From Acidimicrobiia bacterium (GTDB lineage Bacteria > Actinomycetota > Acidimicrobiia > IMCC26256 > PALSA-555), in NCBI GenBank assembly GCA_022865365.1, contig JALHSW010000101.1:1-36436 (forward strand): 36,436 nucleotides of DNA, written 5' to 3'. Positions 30,641 to 36,436 of this stretch are shown here, one piece after another. A program made the translations under genes and the position numbers. The notes beneath the pieces are model-generated. The model searched no databases. It had not been told where the DNA came from and saw only the letters and a program-made list of their open reading frames with translations. The stretch's first letter is position 1, and every line of letters starts with the position of its first letter.

Positions 30641-31302
30641 AGCGCGTCGTCGCGATCGACGGTCCGTCGGGGGCCGGCAAGTCCACTGTCGCCCGGGGCG
30701 TCGCCGACGTGCTGGGCTCGAGCGTCCTCGACACCGGTGCCATGTACCGTTCGGCGACCCTGGCGGTGTTGCACCGCGGTGTCGACCCAGAAGATGCCGA
30801 GGCCTGCGCCGACGTCGCCCGCGCGGCCGACATCGACCTTCGCGACGGGATCCGCCTCGATGGTCGCGACGTCACCACCGAGATCCGCGGCCCGGCCGTC
30901 ACCGCAGCTGTCTCGACCGTCTCGGCCCACCCTGGGGTACGAGCCGTCCTGGTCGCCCGCCAGCGCGAGTGGGCCGACGCCCATGGAGGAGGAGTGATCG
31001 AGGGACGCGACATCGGGACCGTGGTATTTCCTGACGCGGCAGTGAAGGTCTTCCTCACTGCGAGCGATGCCGAACGGGCGCGCCGACGCCAACGAGACGA
31101 GGTTGCGGCGGCGCGCGAGGTCGACGTTGAACGCGTGCGCGAGGATCTCGATCGGCGGGACCGACTCGACTCCACGCGCAAGACGTCGCCATTGCAAGCC
31201 GCAGTGGACGCGTGGGTCGTCGACACGACGGAGCTCGCGATTCCCGAAGTCGTCGCGGAGATCGTCGAGCGCTACAGAGCGGCCACGGGTGCGCAGACAT
31301 GA
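30637..31302 (+). CDS. cmk: Cytidylate kinase
   Basis: 221 aa. It phosphorylates CMP and dCMP. 'VVAIDGPSGAGKSTVARGVADVLG' is the P-loop (GPSGAGKS from ~8), 'LDTGAMYRSATLAVL' the CMP-binding segment, and 'GGVIEGRDIGTVVFPDAAVKVFLTASDAERARRRQRDE' the D-I-G-T and LID region. 'LDRRDRLDSTRKTSPLQAAVDAWVVDTTELAIPEVV' ends the protein as in the family. The ATG overlaps the aroA stop by ATGA. The aroA-cmk pair is common in bacteria, and cmk-plsC-der proximity is common in actinobacteria. Confidence 0.96.
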   Translation: MKRVVAIDGPSGAGKSTVARGVADVLGSSVLDTGAMYRSATLAVLHRGVDPEDAEACADVARAADIDLRDGIRLDGRDVTTEIRGPAVTAAVSTVSAHPGVRAVLVARQREWADAHGGGVIEGRDIGTVVFPDAAVKVFLTASDAERARRRQRDEVAAAREVDVERVREDLDRRDRLDSTRKTSPLQAAVDAWVVDTTELAIPEVVAEIVERYRAATGAQT

Positions 31303-31316
31303 TGGAGCAGGCATGA
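31299..31316 (+). CDS. Candidate 5-codon bridging ORF between cmk and plsC
   Basis: ATG ATG GAG CAG GCA TGA. Its ATG overlaps the cmk TGA and its TGA overlaps the plsC ATG at 31313. The GGAG inside it (31304-31307) can also serve as the plsC Shine-Dalgarno site, so simple initiation is an adequate alternative to stepping through. Confidence 0.25.
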   Translation: MMEQA

Positions 31317-31990
31317 CCTTCTACGGCTTCGTTCGCGCGATCGTCCTTCCGCTCTGCCGGCTGCTGTTCCGCGTCCAGGTCGCCGGGTCGGAGCACATCC
31401 CGAGCTCGGGCGTGTACATCCTCGCTCCGTCGCACCGATTGATCCTCGACCCGGCGTTTGCCGCGTTCGCGACACCTCGGCGGGTCCGCTTCATGGCCAA
31501 GCGGGAGATCTTCACCACCCGTATCGGCCGGCGCCTGTTCTCGGCACTCGGCGCAATCGAGGTCGACCGGGGCTCGACCGACCGCCGAGCGCTGCGGGCG
31601 TCGCAGGCCGCGCTCGAGTCCGGCGAGCCCCTGGGCATCTTCCCCGAGGGAACGCGCCGTGACGGTCCTGCCATCGAGAACCTCTTCGACGGCTGCGCCT
31701 ACCTCGCACTGAAGCTCGACGTGCCGATGGTGCCGGTGGGGATCGGCGGGAGCGAGGCGATCATGCCGACGGGGCGGCTGCTCCCGAGGATCCGACGCGT
31801 CGCCGTCGTGATCGGTGCGCCGATCGAACCGCCGCAGACCACCGGAGTACGGCGACGATCCGAGGTGGGCGACCTGGCCGACGTCCTGCGTGAGCGCCTC
31901 CAGGTGTGCTTCGAGGAGGCGACCGCATGGGCCGCCGGAGCGCAGGCGCCGAGATCAGGCGTCGTTGCCGAGCGTCGCGAGGACGGCTGA
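31313..31990 (+). CDS. plsC: 1-acyl-sn-glycerol-3-phosphate acyltransferase family protein
   Basis: 225 aa. Acyltransferase motif I is 'APSHRLILDP' (H-x4-D), motif II lies around 'FMAKREIFTTRIGRRLFSALGAIEVDRG', motif III is 'LGIFPEGTRRDG', and motif IV is 'VPMVPVGIGGSEAIMP'. The reaction is acylation of lysophosphatidate to phosphatidate at the inner membrane face. A hydrophobic stretch at ~5-20 may anchor it. The ATG at 31313 follows GGAG by 5 nt. Motif I has Arg after His where many have Asn or Arg, which is normal. The last 36 nt overlap the convergent ispH gene, so its Arg/Glu-rich tail is encoded in the overlap. Confidence 0.9.
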   Translation: MTFYGFVRAIVLPLCRLLFRVQVAGSEHIPSSGVYILAPSHRLILDPAFAAFATPRRVRFMAKREIFTTRIGRRLFSALGAIEVDRGSTDRRALRASQAALESGEPLGIFPEGTRRDGPAIENLFDGCAYLALKLDVPMVPVGIGGSEAIMPTGRLLPRIRRVAVVIGAPIEPPQTTGVRRRSEVGDLADVLRERLQVCFEEATAWAAGAQAPRSGVVAERREDG

Positions 31991-33040
31991 CGCGTCGGTT
32001 CCGCGGTCGTCGCTGAACGGTCCGCCGCCCGTGCGTCCGGCCGCGGGATCGCCGCCAACGAGCAACGCCGCCACCGTGTCCAGCGTTGGCATGAGCTCGC
32101 GGAGCTCACGCGGCGGCGGGAAGTACTCGGCTTCCTCGGTCACAAAGACCGGCTCGACGCCATCGCGAGGCGCAAGCTTCGTGATGACGGCCTGCACCAG
32201 ATCCTCGGGCGCACTCGCGCCCGCGGTCACTCCGACGATCGACGCGCTCCCGAGTGCGGCGACATCGAGCTCTTCGGGCCCGTCGACGCGCAGGACGCGA
32301 GCACAGCCGGCCTCGTTGGCGACCTTCGCGAGCGCGATGGTGTTCGAGGAGTTCGAGCTGCCGATGACGATCACCGCGTCGGCCCGGATCGCGATCTCAC
32401 GCAGCGCGGCCTGCCGGTTGGTGGTGGCGAAGCAGAGGTCGTTGCGTGCGGCGGTCCACAGCTCGGGGAACTGCTCGCGGGCGCGCTCCATGATCCCCTC
32501 CCAATCGTGGAGGGCGAGCGTCGTCTGTGCGAGGAGTGCCACGCGCTCGGCGTCGTGGACGGTGGAGAGCACTTCGTCGAGGTCACCCTCCCGCTCGACG
32601 AGCCGCATCGCATCCCGTGCGACGGCGAGCGTGCCGACTGCCTCGTCGTGGCCCTCGTGGCCGACATACAGGATCGTGTAGCCCTTCGACGCCCGGACCT
32701 TGGCCTCGTGGTGCACCTTGGTGACGAGTGGGCAGACGGCGTTGACCACGAATCGCCCACGCTCGCGTGCGCTCGCGACGATCTCTGGCGCGCTCCCGTG
32801 CGCCGAGAGCATGAGCGGCGCGCCCGCGGGCACTTCGTCGATGTCGTCGACGAACATCACTCCGAGCTGGTGGAAGCGATCGACCACGAGCCGGTTGTGC
32901 ACGATCTCGTGGTAGCAGTACACCGGCGGATCAAACGCCCGCACCATCCAGGCCAACGCCTTGATGGCCATCTCCACGCCGGCACAGAAGCCGCGGGGCT
33001 CGGCGAGGAGCACGCGTTCGACCCGCGCGGGTTCGGCCAT
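31955..33040 (-). CDS. ispH: 4-hydroxy-3-methylbut-2-enyl diphosphate reductase
   Basis: 361 aa from the ATG at 33040. It is the last enzyme of the MEP isoprenoid pathway, reducing HMBPP to IPP and DMAPP with a 4Fe-4S cluster. Three cluster cysteines are present: 'AEPRGFCAGVEMAI' (near residue 19), 'FVVNAVCPLVTKVH', and 'ARNDLCFATTNRQAAL'. Substrate-binding blocks are 'YCYHEIVHNRLVVDRF', 'MLSAHGSAPEI', 'YVGHEGHDEAVGT' and 'IGSSNSSNTIALAKVANEAG'. The C-terminal ~35 residues (Gly/Asp-rich) extend past the usual family end and overlap plsC. Upstream open sequence is not family-like. It supplies precursors for the polyprenyl carriers used by MurJ-linked pathways. Confidence 0.95.
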   Translation of the reverse strand: MAEPARVERVLLAEPRGFCAGVEMAIKALAWMVRAFDPPVYCYHEIVHNRLVVDRFHQLGVMFVDDIDEVPAGAPLMLSAHGSAPEIVASARERGRFVVNAVCPLVTKVHHEAKVRASKGYTILYVGHEGHDEAVGTLAVARDAMRLVEREGDLDEVLSTVHDAERVALLAQTTLALHDWEGIMERAREQFPELWTAARNDLCFATTNRQAALREIAIRADAVIVIGSSNSSNTIALAKVANEAGCARVLRVDGPEELDVAALGSASIVGVTAGASAPEDLVQAVITKLAPRDGVEPVFVTEEAEYFPPPRELRELMPTLDTVAALLVGGDPAAGRTGGGPFSDDRGTDASAVLATLGNDA

Positions 33041-33045
33041 GACCC

Positions 33046-33051
33046 AGCGTA
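33046..33051 (-). promoter_or_regulatory. -10 box TACGCT before ispH
   Basis: On the minus strand TACGCT is 5 nt before the ispH ATG, slightly tighter than the other TANNNT sites in the window. Confidence 0.35.
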
Positions 33052-33060
33052 CGCCGAAGG

Positions 33061-33094
33061 AGGGTGCACGCCGAAGCAGGGTGCACGCCGAAAC
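33061..33094 (+). repeat. 17 bp tandem repeat, two copies, in a divergent promoter region
   Basis: 'agggtgcacgccgaagc' (33061-33077) is followed by 'agggtgcacgccgaaac' (33078-33094), one mismatch, with a partial 'acgccgaagg' just before. It lies between the ispH and DUF512 promoters in a 96 nt gap. Direct repeats here could bind a regulator of one or both genes, or be a recent slippage duplication. Confidence 0.85.
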
Positions 33095-33123
33095 AGGAGG
33101 GCGGGCTTCTACGGGTCGTCCCG

Positions 33124-33129
33124 TAGACT
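33124..33129 (+). promoter_or_regulatory. -10 box TAGACT before the DUF512 gene
   Basis: TAGACT is 7 nt before the ATG at 33137. It favours that ATG over the in-frame ATG at 33131, which is 1 nt from the box. Confidence 0.45.
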
Positions 33130-33136
33130 CATGTGC

Positions 33137-34510
33137 ATGCCGACCGCCCGCGTCACGGCGGTCGCGCCCGATTCTCCGGCTGCGTCCGTGGGGATGCTGG
33201 CTGGCGACGAACTCCTCAGCGTCAACGGCGAGACGGTGCGCGACGTCATCCAGTACCAGATGCACGCTGACGAGCCGCGCGTCGAGCTCGAGGTGCGGCG
33301 CGGCGGGCTGGAGCGCCAGATCGTCGTGGCCAAGGACGCGGGGGAGCCGCTCGGGCTCCAGCTGTCGAGCCCGGTCTTCGACCGCGTGCGCACGTGCGAC
33401 AACCACTGTCCGTTCTGCTTCATCTACCAGCTGCCGGCCGGGATGCGCCCGAGCCTCTCGGTGAAGGACGACGACTACCGCCTCTCCTTCCTCTACGGGA
33501 ACTTCACGACACTCACGCGCTTCACCGAGGCCGACCTGGAGCGGGTCGTGTCGGAGCGCCTCGGGCCCCTCTACGTCAGCATCCACGCGACCGACCCCGA
33601 GCTGCGGGCCCGGCTCCTGCGCAACCGCCGGGGGGCCACCAGCCTCCGCTGGCTCGGCGCCCTCCTCGAGGCGGGCATCGAGATCCACGGGCAGATCGTC
33701 GTGTGCCCCGACCTCAACGACGGGGACGCGCTCGACACCACGTTGCTCGGGATCCTCGACCGTTACCCGCGGCTCGCGACCGTGGGCGTCGTGCCGCTGG
33801 GCGTGAGCGCGCACACCGCAGAGCCCGAGCTCCGACCCCACACGGCCGCCGAAGCGGGTCGGGTCATCGACACCATCGAGACCTGGCAGCACCGATTCGC
33901 CCGCACGCTCGGGCGCCGGCTCGTGTACGCCGCCGACGAGTACTACCTGCTCGCCTCTCGGTCCTTTCCGGCGCTCGACGAGTACGACGACGTCGCGCAG
34001 CACGAGAACGGCATCGGCATGGCGGTCACCTTCAGCCGTGAGGTCGATGCGGCGCTCGCCGGCGCGACGGTCGACGGCGTGCGAGGGCGCACGGGGTTCT
34101 TCGCGTCGGTCGATGGCGCGCCGGCGATGGGGTATCGAGCGAACCGCGATGCGCCGGTAGCGTTCTGGGTTCGCTCGGAGCGCCCTATCGGCATCGTGAC
34201 GGGAGAGTACGGCCGGCGCGTGCTCGATCCACTTCTCGATCGCCTGTCGGCTGCCGCAGGCGTGCCGGTGCGCACCGTCCCGGTCGCGAACGAGTTCTTC
34301 GGCGGCAACATCGCGGTTACCGGCCTGCTCACCGGCTCCGACGTCGCGCGCGCGCTGGCCGAGCAGCCGGCCGGGGATCGCTACCTGCTCCCGGACGTCG
34401 TGCTCTCCGAGGGGCGGTTCCTCGACGACACCACGCCCGCGGATCTCCCACTCCTCGTCGAAGTCGTCCCGACCGACGGGGCCGCGCTCGTCGCCGCCGT
34501 GCGCGCATGA
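33137..34510 (+). CDS. DUF512 protein: PDZ-like plus radical-SAM-type Fe-S protein
   Basis: 457 aa. Residues ~1-65 resemble a PDZ domain ('VTAVAPDSPAASVGMLAGDELLSVNGETV'). 'CDNHCPFCFIYQLPAGMRPSLSVKDDDYRLSFLYGNFTTLT' follows, the C-x3-C-x2-C radical SAM motif (from ~90). 'LYVSIHATDPELRARLLRN', 'LEAGIEIHGQIVVCPDLNDG' and 'VGVVPLGVSAHT' are family blocks, as is C-terminal 'VANEFFGGNIAVTGLLTGSDV'. Members are usually annotated DUF512 or putative radical SAM enzymes and often sit next to der, as here (ATGA overlap). The substrate is unknown; the PDZ-like part suggests docking to a protein or peptide. The ATG at 33137 is chosen for its -10 box. Confidence 0.88.
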   Translation: MPTARVTAVAPDSPAASVGMLAGDELLSVNGETVRDVIQYQMHADEPRVELEVRRGGLERQIVVAKDAGEPLGLQLSSPVFDRVRTCDNHCPFCFIYQLPAGMRPSLSVKDDDYRLSFLYGNFTTLTRFTEADLERVVSERLGPLYVSIHATDPELRARLLRNRRGATSLRWLGALLEAGIEIHGQIVVCPDLNDGDALDTTLLGILDRYPRLATVGVVPLGVSAHTAEPELRPHTAAEAGRVIDTIETWQHRFARTLGRRLVYAADEYYLLASRSFPALDEYDDVAQHENGIGMAVTFSREVDAALAGATVDGVRGRTGFFASVDGAPAMGYRANRDAPVAFWVRSERPIGIVTGEYGRRVLDPLLDRLSAAAGVPVRTVPVANEFFGGNIAVTGLLTGSDVARALAEQPAGDRYLLPDVVLSEGRFLDDTTPADLPLLVEVVPTDGAALVAAVRA

Positions 34511-35835
34511 GCTTGCCCGTCGTCGCGATCGTCGGGCGACCGAACGTGGGGAAGTCGACGCTGGTGAACCGCATCGTCGGCCGGCGTGCCGCGATCGTGC
34601 AGGAGAAGCCCGGGGTCACCCGGGACCGCAAGGAGCTCGAGGCGAGCTGGTGTGGCCGGAGCTTCGTCGTCGTCGACACCGGCGGCTGGCTCCCGGCTCA
34701 CGCGGCCGCCGCCGACCCCGCAGTGCTGGTGCGCCAGGTCAGCGAGCAAGCCGAGCGCGCGATCGCCGAGGCCGACGTGATCCTGTGCGTCGTCGACGTG
34801 ACGGTCGGTGCCGTCGAGGAGGACGACGCCGTCGCCCGGGTGCTCCGCCGCTCCGGGAAGCCCGTCATCGTCGCGGTGAACAAGGTCGATGACGAACGCC
34901 GCGAGCCCGACACGTGGGCGTTCGCCCGCCTCGGACTCGGAACACCGTTTCCGATCTCGTCCGGCCACGGGCGGGGGACCGGCGAGCTACTCGACGCCGT
35001 CGTTGCCGCGCTCCCGCCCGAGACGGAGGACGCGGAGGATCCCGGGCCCGACGGGATCTTCTCGGTGACGATCGTCGGGCGTCCGAACGTCGGGAAGTCG
35101 ACGTTGTTCAACCGGCTGGTCGGCGATGACCGGTCGGTGGTGCACGACGAGCCGGGCACCACCCGCGACGCGATCGACACGATCATCGAGACCCCGGATG
35201 GACCACTGCGCTTCATCGACACCGCCGGCATGCGGCGCCGGAGCCGAATCGACGAGGCCACCGAGTACTACGGCCTCCTGCGCGCGCTCGAGGCAGTCGA
35301 TCGCGCCGATGCGGCACTGCTGGTGATCGACGCCGAAGCGGGCGTGACGCACCAGGACCAGCGACTCGCAGAGCGCGTCGACGCTTCGGGGACCGCGATC
35401 GTGGTCGTGCTCAACAAGTGGGACCTCGTCAAGGACGCCGACCAGCGTCGTCAGGTGCTCGAGGACGTCGCCGACCGGCTCGCGTTCCTCGGCTACGCGC
35501 CGGTGCTCAAGATCTCGGCGCTGACCGGCTCACGGTTCGACAAGCTGCTCCCGGCGCTCCGTGAGGCCGAGGAGGCATACCACCGCCGGATCCCGACCGC
35601 CGCACTCAACCGCCTCATGCAGGAGGCCCAGGCCCATCACCCACCGCCCGTGGTGAAGCGGCACCGGCCCCGGGTCCTGTACGCCACCCAGGGCGCCACC
35701 GACCCACCGACGTTCACCCTCTTTGCCACCCACGAGCTTCCGGCGACCTACCTCCGGTACCTCGAGCGTCGCATGCGGGAGGCCTTCGACTTCGGGCCGA
35801 CGCCGATCAAGCTTCGGGTCCGCCGCCGGGGGTGA
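34507..35835 (+). CDS. der: Ribosome biogenesis GTPase Der (EngA)
   Basis: 442 aa with two tandem GTPase domains, the hallmark of Der, needed for 50S subunit maturation. Domain 1 has 'VGRPNVGKSTLVNRIVGRRAAIVQEKPGVTRDR', 'VVDTGGW' and 'AVNKVD'. Domain 2 (from ~180) has 'VGRPNVGKSTLFNRLVGDDRSVVHDEPGTTRDAID', 'FIDTAGMRRRSRID' and 'LNKWDLV'. The C-terminal KH-like domain runs from ~355 ('YHRRIPTAALNRLMQEAQAHHPPP', 'PATYLRYLERRMREAFDFGPTPIKLRVRRRG'). Length is normal. The ATG overlaps the DUF512 stop. Confidence 0.97.
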   Translation: MSLPVVAIVGRPNVGKSTLVNRIVGRRAAIVQEKPGVTRDRKELEASWCGRSFVVVDTGGWLPAHAAAADPAVLVRQVSEQAERAIAEADVILCVVDVTVGAVEEDDAVARVLRRSGKPVIVAVNKVDDERREPDTWAFARLGLGTPFPISSGHGRGTGELLDAVVAALPPETEDAEDPGPDGIFSVTIVGRPNVGKSTLFNRLVGDDRSVVHDEPGTTRDAIDTIIETPDGPLRFIDTAGMRRRSRIDEATEYYGLLRALEAVDRADAALLVIDAEAGVTHQDQRLAERVDASGTAIVVVLNKWDLVKDADQRRQVLEDVADRLAFLGYAPVLKISALTGSRFDKLLPALREAEEAYHRRIPTAALNRLMQEAQAHHPPPVVKRHRPRVLYATQGATDPPTFTLFATHELPATYLRYLERRMREAFDFGPTPIKLRVRRRG

Positions 35836-35854
35836 CGGGAGCAGTGTCCGGTTC

Positions 35855-35915
35855 GGTGCACCGGCTGCACCTCCACGCCACGACCAGGGAGCTCGACCGG
35901 CGCGCCCCTCGCCGG
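35855..35915 (+). terminator. Two GC hairpins after der
   Basis: The 96 nt gap after der holds GGTGCA-ccggc-TGCACC (35855-35871) and CCGGCG/CGCCGG (35897-35902 with 35910-35915). Neither has a T-tract. Together they may end the der transcript or lie in the leader of the next gene. Confidence 0.3.
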
Positions 35916-35931
35916 GTGCTGGAATGGGCGA

Positions 35932-36180
35932 GTGCCCTGGTGTGACGAATGCGACCGCTTCCTGTCGCCCGCGAGCGTGCGCCGCGACGGGACGTGTCCG
36001 ACCTGCAGTCGACCGGTCGATCGCGGGAAGGCGAAGGGCGCAGCGGCCGCGCCGGCCGCGACGGACGAGGAGCCGCTCGAGCCCGTGCCGTGGCACTTCA
36101 AGCTCCTCCTGGCCGCGGTCGCGCTGTACCTCGGGTACCGAGCGTTCCAGGGCATCGAGTGGCTGGTCGGCCAGGGCTGA
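35932..36180 (+). CDS. Small zinc-ribbon membrane protein
   Basis: 82 aa from a GTG at 35932. Residues 4-25 form a zinc ribbon with two C-x2-C pairs ('CDECDRFLSPASVRRDGTCPTC'). Then comes an Ala/Glu-rich linker and one hydrophobic segment ('HFKLLLAAVALYLGYRAFQGIEWL', ~55-77) near the C-terminus, so the ribbon should face the cytoplasm if the tail-anchored orientation holds. No enzymatic motif. I do not recognise a named family; small zinc-ribbon/TM proteins of this type are common hypothetical genes in actinobacteria. No clear Shine-Dalgarno or TANNNT box precedes it. Confidence 0.7.
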   Translation: MPWCDECDRFLSPASVRRDGTCPTCSRPVDRGKAKGAAAAPAATDEEPLEPVPWHFKLLLAAVALYLGYRAFQGIEWLVGQG

Positions 36181-36230
36181 GCCGCCCGCCTGGAGAGCGC
36201 GCTGCGATTCCTGGGCGGGACGACGCGGGC

Positions 36231-36436
36231 TCATCCGGTGTCGGGGGGTGGCGCCCGGTCGGGGGGTGTGAGCCACCAGCCGGTGTGGTGGATCTCGAGG
36301 CCGTCGGTGGCGTGACAGCCTTCGATACGACAGTGAGGGTCGCGCCATTCGATGGCGGTGTTGAGGAACGTGTCGCCGCTTCGGCCGAGGTGCGCGATGT
36401 GGGTGACGTCGCGGCCGTGGGTGAGGACCACGTCGA
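36231..36436 (-). CDS. C-terminal end of an HNH endonuclease-like (DUF222-type) protein, partial
   Basis: The frame is open from the window edge to TGA at 36231-36233, about 68 residues. 'AIEWRDPHCRIEGCHATDGLEIHHTGWWLT' matches the C-terminal HNH region of the many DUF222/HNH proteins of actinobacteria, where 'R-D-x-x-C-x-x-x-G-C' precedes the catalytic His pair. Preceding 'VTHIAHLGRSGDTFLNTA' fits the linker of that family. The normal continuation after HH (with an H-x-x-H or N-H motif) seems shortened, since the protein stops 18 residues later. These genes are multi-copy and often mobile. The N-terminal part lies beyond the window. Confidence 0.65.
   Translation of the reverse strand, partial: DVVLTHGRDVTHIAHLGRSGDTFLNTAIEWRDPHCRIEGCHATDGLEIHHTGWWLTPPDRAPPPDTG

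Noticed and set aside
33041..34003. N-terminal extension of ispH by 321 residues
   Set aside because: It is antisense to the DUF512 gene; the IspH fold begins at 'AEPARVERVLLAEPRGFCAG'.
1..36436. tRNA genes
   Set aside because: I saw no convincing cloverleaf with conserved T-arm (GGTTCGAATCC-like) sequence; 'gattcgaacccc' near 2120 lacks matching arms.

Overview
The window is about 36.4 kb of high-GC, densely coding bacterial chromosome. Gene families, GTG starts, GTGA/ATGA stop-start overlaps and gene order point to an actinobacterium. From tlyA to der the order follows the Mycobacterium tuberculosis block Rv1691-Rv1713 (TPR, HAD phosphatase, tlyA, NAD kinase, recN, steA, mctB/steB, pyrG, NUDIX, xerD ... 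scpA, scpB, RluB-type synthase, cmk, der). A class such as Acidimicrobiia is my inference from the KorAB genes, the DUF222-type HNH fragment and the murJ/phosphatase/GT4-like insertion; it is not proven by the sequence.

Layout. (1) 1-405: end of an rRNA operon (23S 3' end, 5S, a long post-5S hairpin). (2) 464-5042: a disordered/TPR protein, a short SSB and the two-gene 2-oxoacid:ferredoxin oxidoreductase korAB. (3) 5079-6293, minus strand: a DUF1015 protein. (4) 6344-18070: a compact plus-strand series of TPR, HAD phosphatase, tlyA, nadK, recN, steA, steB (broken by an in-frame TGA), murJ, an alkaline-phosphatase-like membrane protein and a WecA/MraY-like protein. The last five look like a cell-division and envelope module. 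(5) 18043-19596, minus strand: a GT-C glycosyltransferase whose 3' end overlaps its neighbour. (6) 19715-24488: pyrG, NUDIX, xerD, a DksA/TraR-type zinc-finger protein, an M50 protease and an HD protein. (7) 24545-25534, minus strand: trpS. (8) 25589-31990: scpA, scpB, pseudouridine synthase, aroH, tyrA, aroA, cmk and plsC, joining chromosome segregation, ribosome modification, aromatic amino acid synthesis, nucleotide and lipid synthesis. (9) 31955-33040, minus strand: ispH, overlapping plsC tail to tail. (10) 33137-36180: a PDZ/radical-SAM DUF512 protein, der and a zinc-ribbon membrane protein. (11) 36231 to the edge, minus strand: the end of an HNH protein.

There is no prophage, insertion sequence, CRISPR array or defence island. 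Nearly everything is core metabolism or cell biology. The features most worth a second look are: the premature TGA in steB; a TANNNT box 5-8 nt before the start codon at ten transcription-unit heads, implying leaderless mRNAs; very short bridging ORFs that link stop and start codons of neighbouring genes, one with three QVAGK repeats; and an envelope module whose phosphatase-like and WecA-like members have altered active-site motifs.
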